NCBI GenBank assembly: GCA_036023115.1
Contig: JAYKKT010000089.1
Span: 13,038,501 to 13,102,500 of the forward strand
DNA: 64,000 bases
From: Brasenia schreberi
Taxonomy: Eukaryota > Streptophyta > Magnoliopsida > Nymphaeales > Cabombaceae
Reading direction: 5' to 3'
Shown here: positions 1-11,833 of the stretch, piece by piece
Layout of the letters: each line of letters starts with the position of its first letter
Position numbering within the stretch: the first letter of the stretch is position 1
Program-made: the position numbers and the translations under genes
Notes under the pieces: generated by a model
The model's database searches: none
What the model was told of the DNA's origin: nothing
What the model saw: the letters and a program-made list of their open reading frames with translations, nothing else

Positions 1-414
1 TTTAGTTCTATATGATGTTAATGTTTCATGAATTTTTGAAATCCTAAGCCATTCAAAAAAATCCAGAAACAAACTATGAAAATAGAACAAGTTTTTGTTT
101 TTCAAAACTTGAAAATTTTTCATTCTCTAGACTAAGTGCACGAATTGTTTGATTAAATTTCTCTTTCAAGTGAATTTTGGAAACACACCTAGCTCAAATT
201 AATCTTCAAAGTATCTAGGGTGATCCTTGAGCATCGGTTCAAGAAGGCCTAAGACGAAAAGATCCCGCTTAGCCACAATCGCTCTATGAAGTCAAAAGTA
301 TAATTTTACTAGTTTTAGTGAAACTAGTTGGCACGCTCGCGTAAAAATGAAGTAGATTGAAAAGATTGTTTCAAGCCTCTACATAGGCTTTGAAATAAAT
401 TTTTCATGTCTATA
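1..414 (+). repeat. 3' part of left LTR
   Basis: Aligns with 9,835-10,248. Shared landmarks are the stretch around 120-160 (ctctagactaagtgcacgaa) and the block around 260-345 ending in cacgctcgcg. The end is placed at 414 by comparison with the solo LTR at 50,746-52,783, whose TG...CA ends are bracketed by a likely target duplication. Confidence 0.85.
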
Positions 415-418
415 GAAT

Positions 419-439
419 TGGCATGCCCGATGGGAGTCG
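419..439 (+). other. Candidate primer binding site
   Basis: Starts 4 nt after the LTR with TGGC. Its reverse complement reads like a tRNA 3' end: end of the T loop, a 5-nt T-stem strand, a 7-nt acceptor strand, discriminator G and CCA. It is not the initiator-Met site used by the other two LTR elements here. I do not assign the tRNA. Confidence 0.5.
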
Positions 440-595
440 GGTCTTTGAGGATTCATGAAGCTTGGTGTCGATTTCTCCAAAATTCACTCCTTTGAAAAAT
501 TTTGGTGTTTAATCCATTTTTTGTGCACATGTATATTCTTTTCTTCAAATAATATCAAGTTCGAAAGGTTCATATGAGGTTTAAAGTCGAGCCTC

Positions 596-2076
596 GTGCT
601 CTTCAAGTTGAATTTCAAAAACATATTTAAAAAACGGGACGAATCGCTTGTTTCCCTAAGAAGGGAACTCAAATACATAGAGAAAAAAATCACCACTCTA
701 ATCCAAGAGACCGAGGCGGTTGAGCCGTGTTCCTTTCATGGAAAACAAGCGAGAGCTTATAAAAAAAACCCTCATGTGAAGAAAACCAAAATGACATTTA
801 GGTTGGAAGAGGAACCAGAGCCAGAGTCCTTTACCATCAATGATACGAAAGCCCTACAATAACTGTTAAAAGAGCAAGCAAAGGAGAAAAGAGCCTATGC
901 ACTATTGGACTTCTTACCTTCAGATTACCAAACCCATAGTGACAATGACAAACCGAATTTTCATCGGTATGATGAAAGTGGAGATCCTAGATCTCACCTT
1001 CAACTCTTCTCTCGAAGATCCTATAAGAAGAAAAAGGACTCTTCAAAATAGATATACTGGTTCTCCCTCTCTCTTAAAGGAAATGCATCAAAGTGGTTGG
1101 TTTCATATGACTTGAGTCAATTCGCCAACTTTGAAGATTTGGCGAATTGTTTCATGCAAAGGTTTTCACACAACGTCGAAGTCACCCCAATTTTGAACAC
1201 CTTGAGAGATACAAAACAAGTACCTAACGAGGATGGACACGCATTTATCGTTAGATGGAGGTCACTTTTGGGCCAAGTTAGAGAGCACATATTCAAAGGG
1301 TGTGCAGTAATGCTCATCCTAGAAAATTTTAAAACGGATTTAAAAGCCCTCCTCTCCCTCCATGAGATCTCAACTTTTTAAAAGTTGATAAAAAAGGCTT
1401 CACTCTTTGAAGCAAATTTGAAAAAGGGAGCATATGAAGATCTATGGAAATGAAGGAGTTTTCAAAAAGCCCGATTTAAAAAACTCAGGGCATATGGGTC
1501 ACATGCACCGAAAGGTGGGGTGAAGACCCAAAAAGTGGCAAACATTCGAGTAGAGGCAAGTTCGGCCGGACCCTCCAAACCTTCCAAACAAAAATTATTT
1601 AGAAAAGATAAAAAAAAAGTTTGAAAAAGGCAATTCACTCACCTGCGACAACCACTCACGGAAGTCCTAGACATCTTATTAACCTAAGATCTCATCAATC
1701 TCCCGACCATTCCCGAAGGGGCACCTCTAAAGAAAAATTTCTCAACGATTTTTGCAAGTATCATAAGCTCAAAGGCCATGATATAAACAAATATTTTGCT
1801 CTTCAAAATAAAATTGAAGACTTGATAGAGCAAAGAAGGCTCCACGTCTCGAAGGAATCGGAGCCCTCACAAGCGATATTCAAAGAGCCCTTTCTCAATC
1901 ATGCAAGCACAAGCGGGAAAGGAAAAGAGGTATGCCTTCTTCCACCTCAGACTCATGGGATTGAGCATGCATTGCATACGGTTCATGCTACTTGCCACAC
2001 ACCACTCTCTATCGTAATAAAAAAATACAAGCAAGTAGTGATTCGGGGAGCACTTAAAGTCCTGCCCCGACTATAG
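596..2076 (+). pseudogene. gag (broken), Ty3/gypsy
   Basis: The capsid-type gag domain is readable from about 1,045 to 1,390 across a frame change. A tract with WFSLSLKG leads into NASKW and then into FANFEDLANCFMQRFSH and FIVRWRSLL, the usual plant gypsy gag pattern. At 1,750-1,850 a knuckle-like tract (FCKYHKLKGHDINK, then IEDLIEQ) is recognisable, but the second cysteine position is now tyrosine. The reading uses at least three frames (596-862, 897-1,115, 1,097-1,381, 1,621-2,076) with stops between them. The protein would have formed the particle coat. This copy is dead. Confidence 0.75.
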
Positions 2077-2452
2077 CCTTTATAGAAATTCACGATGCTC
2101 CAAAGCATCAAAGTAGAGCCAAGTTGGGAACGAGACTTAGGGAAGGTGTAGGTAAGGTGACTAGGTCCGGAATGATCTATCAACTCCACACTTAGCTAAA
2201 CAAGCTAGCAAAGAAGTGGTCATTTTGCTCGGCCCCTCGAAAGCATGCATCCCTAATGCATCTCATGGCATGGATAAGGATAAAAGTATTGTGTTAACCC
2301 CATACGATTTGGAACTTCATCTTTCAAAACTTCCCACAAATATGTTTATTTTAGAATTGATACAAACCTCACCTAAATATAAATAAGTCTTAGAGAGAAT
2401 CCTAGAGAAAGCCAAGGTTAACACTTCCATAACTCCCAAATTCATATCCTTC

Positions 2453-2815
2453 TTGGTCTCTCCAATCTTTGCGAAGGCCCCAATCATGTTCACCGAGGAT
2501 GAATTAGAGAGACCAAATACAACCCACAACCAAGCTTTGCATATAGAGATGATATTAAATCACCACACTCTAAACAAGTGCTTGGTCGATGAGGGAGGAG
2601 GTCTAAACATTCTTCCTCTTCACGTGGCCTTCCAAATAGGAGTCCCCATTTTTAGGCTAGAACCAAGTCCCATCATTATCAGTGGATACAATGACAACTC
2701 ATCCCACCTATTAGGAGTCATCGAGTTACCCATGAAAGTAGAAAATATCCCATATACGGGGTTGCTTCATGTCTTAGATATAAACCCCCATTACAACTTG
2801 TTAGGAAGGCCTTAG
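2453..2815 (+). pseudogene. Retroviral-type aspartic protease (inactive copy)
   Basis: One open segment of 120 codons covers the whole retropepsin-like fold of the family: LVDEGGGLNILPLHVA at the active site, a flap region around SGYNDNSSHLLG, and the C-terminal LDINPHYNLLGRP. The active-site triad, normally D-S/T-G, reads D-E-G, which should abolish activity. The segment is in frame with nothing intact upstream. In the intact family this domain cuts the Gag-Pol polyprotein. Confidence 0.75.
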
Positions 2816-4032
2816 ATACATAGCCTCTGAGCCGTCCCTTCAACCTTTTACAAATGCTTGAAGATTTCATGAGATAACCAAGTGGTGGTAGTCCTTGGAG
2901 AATACCATCCACAACTTAAGAGAATACAAAACTTTCCTTGTCTATCAAGTCATCCATCAAGTGAGAGAGGGCCATGGAGATGCCTCACTCACCCCAAATC
3001 GTGTATCACCTAGGAGAGCCCAGACCCCATAGAACCATCCACCTTCTAGGAACCCCCAAGCACCTAAAGCCTCCCATTCATAGGGTCGTGTGTGTCCTAG
3101 GAAAACTCAGGTCTTCCCTCACCCAAACTTCTCAACTCTTAGGCAAACCTAAGACAACTCGCGTGCATAATCATGATGTGGATGACACATTATTCGAAGG
3201 CCATCCTCTTTATAAAATATTTTTGAAACTCAACAAGCCTTGAAATATGATGTCAAACATGGGATATACACCCTAGAAAGGTCTAGGAGCCAAGAGCCAA
3301 GGTAGGTTAGAGCCCATCCTACCTCTTCCTAACCTGGGTTGACATGGATTGAGATACACCCCATCCATACCCCCTAATCCACCACCTAAGACCAATTGGC
3401 TCAAGGGTGCTCTAGAACCCACTAACATCGAAACCTATGGCTTAGACCTCTTGTGTACAGCCTAATTCATGGTGTTTTCTTTGTAGGTTTGATGAAAGAC
3501 CCTTCTTTAGAAAAAAATCTAAAAAATATATATATTTGGAAAAATCAAAAAAATCTAGAAAATTTTCAAAACCCAAAACCATTTGAAAAATCTAAAAATT
3601 CCAAAAAGAAAGTCTTTTATGTTCATTCCCCTAGCATTTATTTGGAAAAAGCAAAAAAAATTAAAAAATCTGAAAATCTCAAAAAGAAAGTCTTTTACAT
3701 TCACCCTTCTAGGTTGTGTTTAGAAAAAGATAAAAAAATTGAAAAATATGAAAACCCCAAAAATCTTGATTTGCAAAACCATGTACAAACCCCAAATTCG
3801 AGTTTTACAAAGCCTGTGTATATTCGTAAGCCAAAATCATCTAAATCCATTATACATAACCCCACTCTCTTGCATGAAACTTTCCTAGAAATTATAGAAC
3901 TTGAGAGTGATCAAAGCAAGGAGGAAGATCCCCTCATCCATGAGGAAGATGAAGCCTCCGAGCTTCTCGAATTTCATAGAATCCTTGACTTGAAAAAACC
4001 TTCAAATTCCGTAGGAGGGGATTTTCTAGAAA

Positions 4033-5335
4033 TCAATCTAAGAAGTGAGTCTAACCCAAAGTGTGTCAAAATAGGTACTTGTTTGCATGAGCATGAAAGA
4101 GCATCATTCATTGCATTTTTGAAATCCTATGTAGATGTATTTACATGGACCTATGAAGACATATCAGGTTTAGACCCTAAGATCGTAAAACATCATCTAC
4201 CCTTATAACAAAATGCAAAACTCGTGAAACAAAAGCTTAGAAAAATTCATCTCGATGTTCACTCTCAAGTAAAAGAGGATTTAGAAGATCTTTTAAAAGC
4301 CGGATTTATAAAACCCATTGCTTATTCTGAATGACTTTCTAATATTGTTCCTATAGTAAAGAAAAATGACAGGTGAGCTAAGAATATGTGTAGATTTTAG
4401 AAATTTGAACCTTTGCCACGCACCTAAAGATGAGTATCCCAATGCCAATTGCGGACGTGTTAGTTAATGTCGCTTACGGGCATGAGTTATTAAGTTTTAT
4501 GGATGGCCGTACGAGGTTATAACCAAATTTTTATAGCGGGGGACGATGTGTAGAAACTACCTTCGGATGTCCAGGAAGCTATTGGTTCATTTGAATGGGT
4601 AGTTATGCCTTTTGGTTTGAAAAATGCCGGTGCCACATACCAAAGAGCCATGACTACTATTTTTCATGATCAAATCGATGAGCTCTTAGAAGTATATGTG
4701 GATGACCTTTTGATGAAATCAAAAACCCAATGCACACAATCTTTGCAAAAAGTTTTTGAAAGACTTAGGATTTATAAAGTGAAACTAAACCCTCAAAAAT
4801 GTGTTTTTCGAGTAGAATCAGGAAAACTCGTAGGGTTAATGGTTAGCCAAAGGGGCATAGAGGTTGACCCCTCTAAGTGTCGAGCCATTATAGACATGCC
4901 TCCACCCTCCAACTTGACCCAAATTCGAAGCCTTCAAGGTCGACTCCAAGCAATTAGGAGATTCATCTCCAACTTAGCAACAAGATGCGAACCTTTCAAT
5001 AGTCTTTTGAGAAAGGAGGTTAAATTTGAGTGGGATTCCAATTGTCAAAAGGCTTTTGAAAGATTGAAAACCTATTTGGTAAATCCTCCGATTTTAAAAC
5101 CTCCAAAGCAAGGAAAACCTTTATTGCTTTATGTTTCTATTCATGCGAATGCATTGGGTGCTTTACTTGCTCAATATGAGAATGATAGTTTAAAAGAGTA
5201 TGCTATTTACTACATTTCGAAAACTCTATTGGTATATGAAAGAAATTATCAAGCCATGGAAAAAACGTGTTTGGCTTTGGTATGGGCTTGCCAAAAGTTA
5301 GACATTACTTCCTAGATCATGAAATTTGGATAGTG
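4033..5335 (+). pseudogene. Reverse transcriptase and first RNase H (broken)
   Basis: The pre-RT segment at 4,050-4,208 (CVKIGTCLHEHERASFIAFL, then GLDPKIVKHHLPL) is typical of Tat-lineage pol. The N-terminal RT fingers (4,210-4,600) are readable only across stops and frame changes (KAGFIKPIAY, RICVDFRNLNLCHAPKDEYP). From 4,605 to 5,315 the frame is open: MPFGLKNAGATYQRAM, the catalytic box YVDDLLMKS near 4,695, then the thumb and connection. The first RNase H follows from about 5,095 (LLLYVSIHANALGALLAQ); its first acidic position has become H. A lysine-rich low-complexity spacer at 3,453-4,000 separates it from the protease. Confidence 0.85.
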
Positions 5336-5599
5336 TCTAAACTTGACCCAATCAAGCACTTATTTGAAAAACCTATCCTAACGGGTAGGCTAGGTAATTG
5401 GCAGCTCCTCTTAATGGAGTATGATCTCAAATTCGATCATTAAAGCTCCATTAAGGGACAAGCCCTAGCCGATCATGTGGCTGAATTACCTCTTGAAGAT
5501 ACGTATCCTATACTTAATGAAATGCTCGATGAAGGCATCTTTGCAAATGAATTTCAAAACCATGTTTTGTTAAATTGTTCTAATAAAGACTAAGTATGG

Positions 5600-5985
5600 A
5601 AAATGTACTTTGATGGGGCAAAGAATCAACAAGGGGCAGGCATGGGAATCATCCTCATATCCCCCGAGAATGGAGAAATCCCAATTGCATTTCGACTAGG
5701 TTTTTCATGCTCAAATAACATGGTTGAATATGAAGCACTCATACAAGGCCTAAAAATTTTGAAAAATCTAGGGACATCATGTATTGAAGTCTTTGGAGAT
5801 TTTATGCTTGTCATAAACCAAGTTTCGAAAATTTGGCAGTCAAAAATGAAAAACTAATTCCATACCATGAATTGGCCACCCAGTTGGTCGATTCTTTCAA
5901 ATCATGCACACTCACTCATATAGGTAGAGAGGACAACACCATAGTTGATGCCCTCTCCTCTTTAGGGTCTTCTTTGAGAATCGAC
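5600..5985 (+). pseudogene. Second RNase H domain (aRNH)
   Basis: Two overlapping frames give a complete RNase H fold separate from the one at 5,095-5,330. MYFDGAKNQQGAGMG carries the first acidic residue, NNMVEYEALIQGLKIL the glutamate, and VFGDFMLVINQVS the second aspartate (normally GDS). After a frame change near 5,840 the last aspartate is in DNTIVDALSSLG. A second RNase H after the first is the hallmark of Tat/Ogre-Retand elements. The frameshift inactivates it. Confidence 0.8.
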
Positions 5986-6239
5986 CCCACTAGGGGCACT
6001 CGATCCTTAGAGATCCTATACTTACCCACTCCATCCACCCATGATTTAGAGATTTTCCAAAATGACCAAAATTCGATTAAAAGCCTTGGTTTCAAGACAT
6101 TAAAAACTTTTTAAAAAATAGAAGATTTCTCGAATTTACTTCCTTTAAAGATAAAGCTTTTATTCAAAAATTTCAACCCGATATATGATTTTGGGAGGGG
6201 TTCTTTACAAAAAAGTTTTACCGAAATTTTGTTAAGATA

Positions 6240-6848
6240 TGTAGATCTTGATGAGGCTAGGATCATAATGCATGAATTCCACGATGGGGAATGTGGATGA
6301 CATGTCAATGCAAATATGATGGCCATAAAAATACTTAGAGCTGGTTTTTTTGGTCCACCCTAAAGCAAGATTGTCATGAGCATGTTAGGATATGTCATCA
6401 ATGTCAAGTGCATGGAAATGTCATTCATATCCCAATCGTCCACCTTGCATTCCATCGTGAGTCCATGGCCCTTCACCATGTGGGCATTTGACATCATAGG
6501 ACCAATTTCCCCAATTGCATCAAATGGACATAGGTTCATCTTAGGAGCCACTGAATATTTTTTTAAATGGGTTAAAGCTACCTCCTTGCCATGGATCATG
6601 AACATGCTTACCTGCAAAGGATAGCCCGACATTATGAAAAGCATATGAAGGCTTGCCACTTCAAAGTGGGAGACCTTGTCTTAAAAATCATCCACCATCG
6701 TGACCCTCATCCACTTGGTAAGTGGCGGCTCAAGTGGGATGGTCCCTATGTTGTGAGAGGGATGACCACAAATAATGCATATTGGTTGATTGATGTTGAT
6801 GGAAGAAATTTAGTAGACCCTATAAATGCCCAATACTTGAAAAAATAG
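6240..6848 (+). pseudogene. Integrase with catalytic core deletion
   Basis: The zinc-binding N-terminus is traceable at 6,270-6,410. The core starts with PWPFTMWAFDIIGPIS, which holds the first catalytic Asp, and runs to WVKATSLP near 6,593. The next residues (RIARHYEKHMKACHFKVGDLVL) already belong to the C-terminal domain, so the second Asp and the Glu of the DDE triad are missing. The breakpoint is near 6,595-6,615. The C-terminal part (KWRLKWDGPYVVRGM) continues to a stop at 6,846. Confidence 0.8.
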
Positions 6849-8060
6849 TATGTATAGGGTTTATATTGAATTCTTTCGAAAAGATTTTAAAATGGGTCTC
6901 CTTTGAACTTCTTGAAAGAAGGATCAAAATGGATTATATGACCCTAAATGAGAGAATTGATGTTTTATGAAAAGTAGAGTTTTTAAAATCATTTGGTAAC
7001 ATTTCAAAATCTTTGGCTTATAAAATGAGGCTTAGTTCAAAATAGCAAAATATTTTCAAATGGTAGACGCTATTAGGAAATGGGATGTTTTTGGCTGAAT
7101 CGAATATCCAAAGGGGTGAGTTTTCCCACACTTTACTTCTCTCTAAAAAGAAAAATTGGCAAAATAAAAAAAAAGAAGAAAACAAAAACCTCTAATATAG
7201 AGGTCTTCCAAAATCAAAACAAAAACCTCCAATATAGAGGTCTTCCAAAATCAAAACAAAAACCTCTAATAGAAAGGACTTCCAAAAAGAAAAGGAAAAA
7301 CAAAAACCTTCAAAAAAGAAAAGGTCTTCCTTTGAAAGAAAAAGAAAAGTTAAAACTCAAAAAGAGCAATTTTCCATCTCTTTGTCTTAAACCATGAGAC
7401 GCTTCAGAAGGGACCGTGATAACTCTTTCCCAAATCCCCTACAACTTATCCTAATGGAGAAAAGTTTTTCCATTAAAATCCCAGAGTAGGAATATGACCT
7501 ACTTATTTGGATTTCATTTTGTTTGAGAATTAGACTTTGTTATGTGAGAAATTGAATTTTGAAACATCTTCCAAAATTCCCTATAAAACCTCTGCTAAGT
7601 AGTGGGTGTTGAAACCCGAATGGGGTGAAATGTGAGAAATTGGAAATCCTTTTTGATAAAAACTAAAAAGGACTTCCCTTTGAAAAAAAAGTTTGAAAAC
7701 CCGAGACATCAAAAGAAGCAATATGGGATTGTCTCACTTGAGGCAGCCAGCCTTCATAGGCTTCTCTTCAAGCTTATACATCCCATGAGTGAGTCTCTCC
7801 ACACACACTACACTTATATCATATACCATGCATGCATCCGTCAAAAGGCAAGTCATGCATGATCATCGTAGGACTAGTGCTTTGCATAAGTCTAAGTCCC
7901 TTTGGCTAAGATCCTCTCCTTCACAAAAATGAGAAAAAAGATGCTATGAAATGAAGAAAAATTCATACTCTCAAGTCAAGTTTGGGGAAGGAAATTTAAA
8001 AGGGTGTTTCTTCTTTGGCATTATCCAAATAAATTTGGATTAATGCCAAAGAGGGGCATC
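6849..8060 (+). other. Non-coding 3' internal region and polypurine tract
   Basis: No domain is recognisable. At 7,185-7,330 there is an A-rich tract with three near repeats of a block containing aaaacctctaatat and gaggtcttcc. The end, caaagaggggc (8,048-8,058), is a plausible polypurine tract immediately before the right LTR. Confidence 0.55.
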
Positions 8061-10248
8061 TATAAACACCCAAAATATTTTCAAAATATAGTCTAGCCTG
8101 TTTTAGAATTTCCAAAACAATAAGCTTATTTTCAAAAGTCATGATTTTAATACAGCTTGCAAATTTTTGTAAAAGCAAAAAGAATCTTAAATGTTTTGAA
8201 ATTCAAAACAAAAAGGATTTTAAATGTTCAATAGATTTTGAAAAACAAGTTTTAGAAAAGAGAGGATGAGGAAGCGAAGCAATGCCAAAGATTCGGGATA
8301 AAGGCCACAACAAGATCAAACCAAACCTCGAAGTGGAAGCAAGCACTTATTTAAGTCCAACACCAGGGGTTGCACCCATCTAGTCCAAGTCGGCTAGGCC
8401 AAGTCAAGAACAAGGCCCAAGATCAAGCCAGGTCTCTTGCACCAAAGGATGGACCGAGTTGCATAGTGTCTAGTCAGGCTACAGCAAGATTTGGATTGAA
8501 CCAAGCCACACCTAGCTGGGATGACACCTAGCCCATGCATGTGAAGGATCTAGGGATGACACCTTGGCTAGTTGTGACTCACTTGGCTCAAAGAGCACAC
8601 CTAGTCGAACCATGCCAAATCAAAGTAAGGACCTTATCTTGCCTAGCCGAACCCACCTTGAAGCAATGAGCTACACCTTGACTAAGCAAGCTCACCTTGG
8701 TTGGACCGAAATGGGCCACATCAAGGTTGGACGGACTCACCAAAAAGGGACCACCAAGGGCCATGTGCACCAACCCAAAGACGAATCCAAACTTGGGCCA
8801 AAGAGGCTCCACCCGATCCACATCGTGGAAGCCTCTAGCAGCACCCCCCCTTAGCCTATAAATAGAGGCCTTGGAGGGTTGTTTCCAAAATTGAAGGAGG
8901 AGCTTAGGGCCTAGGAGGGAGAGAGCAGGTGTTGTAAAAAGAGAGAGAAAGAGAGGAAAGAAAGAGAGAGTGAGAGAAGGGAGTCGTCCCCTTTTTTGGA
9001 GTCGTGGCCTATTGGAGGATTTGTAAGTGTGTTTCTTCCTCTTTGATGATCTTAATACTTTCTTCCTCTTATTCAATTCAAAAGAGGTTGTATTAATGGA
9101 GCTTTCGTCTCCCCCATGTTGTAATAGAGTAGAAATGTTGTCCGTTTCATTCTGTTTATGTTTATACATTATACTTGTTTGATTTCATGTTTCTCTACCT
9201 CTCTATATTCTATATACTCTTATATATCCTAATCCCCTCTATACTTAAGCTAAATATATATTTAAATTCATTTCCCTTCAGTCATTTACTTTGAATTAGC
9301 TATGGTTTCTTTTAATTTTGGATGAATGCACTCACGTATGTTTTAAAACTCAAAACTCTGTTTTGAGCATCCTATATACATCTATTGTTGCATTTTTCAT
9401 TTCCTAACCGTTGACCGAATGATCTGAACTTTGGAACACCGAATCTTCACACACAAGCCCACTAATAATAAAATTTTCAAGAATTTTAGGGTAGTGTAGT
9501 ATTGTAAATAAAATAGAAGATCGGGCAAATTCAGAGTCAAGCCTGTCCAGCCTGGATTTCCTACAATAGAGGTTGGATAATCTTCACATAACTTTGTATG
9601 CATTAAGCCAAATCTAGTGAAACTAGTTTTATTGGAAAGATGACACTCATAGCTTTCCAACAAGACTAAATTCATAAAAATCAGAGCTTTGTGCACCAAA
9701 ATATAGAGGTTTCTTTAGACCACTTTGTTTCTATAATAGAATGTTCTAAAACGCCTACGCTGAGGCGTTTCTCGGATTTAATTTTATAAAACCACAACAC
9801 ATAAAAACAAAACAAAAATAGTTTTAGAATATCCATATTCGGTCCTGTATTTTGTAAATTTTTCATGAATTGTGGAGATCTCTAAGTTATTTAAAAAATC
9901 TGGAAACAATCTCTGAAAACATAACCATTTTCTGTTTTCATAACTTGAAAAGTTTTCATTCTCTAGACCAAGTGCACGAATTGTTTGATTAAAATTCTCT
10001 TTCAAGTAAATTTTGAAAACACACGCAGCTCAAATTAATCCTCAAATCGTCTAGGGTGACTCTTGAGCATCAGTTCGAAAAGGCCTAAGATGAAAAGATC
10101 CCGCTTAGCCACAATCGCTCCATGAAGTCAGAAGTATAATTTTGCTAGTTTTAGTTAAACTAGTGGGCACGCTCGCGCAAGAACAAAGTAGATTGAAAAG
10201 ATTGTTTGAAGCCTCTACATAGGCTTTGGAATAAAAATTTTATGTATA
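8061..10248 (+). repeat. Right LTR, about 2.2 kb
   Basis: Begins tataaacaccc just after the purine tract. The canonical TG has become TA by comparison with the solo LTR, which reads TGTAAACACCC on its own strand. A TATA box (TATAAATA, 8,857-8,864) lies about 800 bp in, followed by a GA-rich stretch (8,938-8,980). The last 414 bp match the left LTR. The 193-codon minus-strand open frame at 8,588-9,169 is a by-product of this LTR. Confidence 0.85.
8857..8864 (+). promoter_or_regulatory. LTR TATA box
   Basis: TATAAATA within cctataaatagagg. The same motif is found at the equivalent place in the solo LTR (ctatttatag, 52,191-52,200, minus strand), so it is the conserved core promoter of this LTR family. 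Confidence 0.65.
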
Positions 10249-10774
10249 AACAAATATTAAGTAAAACCATCATAACTCGGTTCATAGGTATCCAAATACC
10301 TCAAGAATAGTTTCATTGAAAATATAACATCTATAAATTTCTAAATTGATAATTTTTAATAAAAATCATAAGGCTATGTATGGAGATAAAAGTTTTTACT
10401 AAGACTTTGTATCTTAGTCATAGATAGTGTTCAAATTTTCATAATAGCATCCGGTTAAAAGTTTTTCTCAGGTTTTTATTAGATCATCCAAAGACCCAAA
10501 ATACAAAAAAAAAAAAATAGAACTTTATACCTAGTTCTTACTAAGTAAATTTTTTAGGATGTTTGAATCCCCATAAAGCAACTAAAAAAATATAAACTCC
10601 CACATTGTAAAATAAAACCAATTCTGTTTTCACAGAACTAAATCTGGATTGGCCAAGTGAAATCGATACCCTTTGAAAAAAAGGTTTTGAGTTGAAATTG
10701 TTTTGATTTGAAATACACCTAAAACAGCGAAATTTCGCTAGTATAACCTTGAGGGTAAAATTATTATTTTTTTG
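10249..10774. other. AT-rich spacer
   Basis: No gene or repeat was recognised. It holds a short A run at about 10,505-10,517. Confidence 0.5.
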
Positions 10775-10790
10775 GATTTTGTTAGAATTT

Positions 10791-10914
10791 GTAATCCATG
10801 TTATAAAAATACGACGAAGTTTTACGCTAGCTGTCGGAAGCCTAACACAACCCTCCTCCATTATCCAGGCTTGGGACCGGCAATGCAAGGGTGATCCCTC
10901 ACATGGGCGGAGTT
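10791..10914 (-). repeat. Inverted RTE 5' end module
   Basis: Reverse complement of the RTE 5' end found at 53,290-53,426. The inner edge gcggagtt is RTE nucleotide 1 and joins body sequence acatcaaggatc directly, with a 2-nt (tt) overlap. This is the product expected from twin priming. Confidence 0.85.
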
Positions 10915-11817
10915 ACATCAAGGATCAACTTTAAGTCCATACTTGTTTATAATGGTGATGGATGAGTTAACAAAACATATTCAAGATGAAGTACCTTGGT
11001 GTATGTTATTTGCAAATGACATTGTATTAATGGAGGAGTCTAAGGAAAAAGTTAATAGAAAATTGGAACTATGGAGAGAAACATTAGAAAGCAAAGGCCT
11101 CCGACTTAGTAGGACAAAGACAAAATATATGGAATGTAAGTTTGATCATTTGGTTACCTCAGAGGACATAGAAATTAAAATTGGCACACATTGCATCCCC
11201 TAAAAGGAAAGTTTTAAATACCTAGGGTCAATTTTTCAGAGTGATGGAAGAATTGATGGAGATGTTACGCATAGAATTAATGCTAGTTGGTTAAAATGGA
11301 AAGGAGCATCAGGTATTCTTTGTGATAAGAATATACCATTAAAGTTAAAAGGTAAATATTATAGAGCAACAATTAGGCCTGTCATGTTTTATGGTTCTGA
11401 GTGTTGGGCAGTTAATCATCAACATGTACAAAAGATGTTTATGACAGAAATGAAGATGTTGAGATGGATGAGTGGTCATACAAGAAAAGACGGTATACAT
11501 AATGAGGTTATTAGAAACAAATTAGGAGTGGCACCAATAGAGGATAAAATGAGAGAATATCGTTTAAGATGGTTTGGACATATAAAAAGAAGATCAAAAG
11601 AAGAACCTGTAAGAAGGTTAGAAAAGCTAAATTTGGAAAGTATTAAAAGAGGTAGAGGACGACCACAAAAGTGTTGGAAAGAAACAATAAAGAATGATCT
11701 AGCTTATTGCGAGTTAACTGCTAACATGGCACATGATAGGGATATGTGGAAACAAAGAATTCATGTAGCCGACCCCGTCTAGTATGGGAAAAGGCTTAGT
11801 TGTTGTTGTTGTTGTTT
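10791..11817 (+). mobile_element. RTE-type LINE, 5'-inverted and truncated
   Basis: Flanked by gattttgttagaattt (10,775-10,790) and gattttgtcagaattt (11,818-11,833), a 16-bp target duplication with one mismatch. From 10,915 to 11,817 it is the 3' third of the RTE element in sense: RT C-terminus ([17 protein letters not shown], catalytic FADD changed to FAND), the tail domain ending HVADPV-stop, and a (TTG)n tail. The first part, 10,791-10,914, is the extreme 5' end of the same element in reverse orientation. A stop at about 11,201 interrupts the frame that continues at 11,384. Confidence 0.9.
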
Positions 11818-11833
11818 GATTTTGTCAGAATTT

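Larger units (their letters stand above)
1..10248 (+). mobile_element. Decayed Ty3/gypsy LTR retrotransposon, Tat/Ogre-Retand type (left LTR cut by window)
   Basis: The two ends (1-414 and 9,835-10,248) are the same sequence with scattered differences, so they are LTR copies. Between them, on the + strand, come gag, protease, reverse transcriptase, a first RNase H, a second RNase H and integrase. That order with a second RNase H is typical of the Tat lineage of plant Ty3/gypsy elements. Every reading frame is broken by stops and frameshifts, the protease active site is altered, and part of the integrase core is missing. The copy cannot make its own proteins. A related solo LTR lies at 50,746-52,783 on the other strand. 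The left target duplication is outside the window. Confidence 0.9.

Noticed and set aside
3453..4000. Lysine-rich open segment as a separate gene
   Set aside because: It is low-complexity spacer continuous in frame with the pre-RT part of pol, so it belongs to the retroelement.
8588..9169. A 193-codon open frame on the minus strand
   Set aside because: It lies wholly within an LTR, crosses its promoter region, and has no domain. A by-product of LTR composition.
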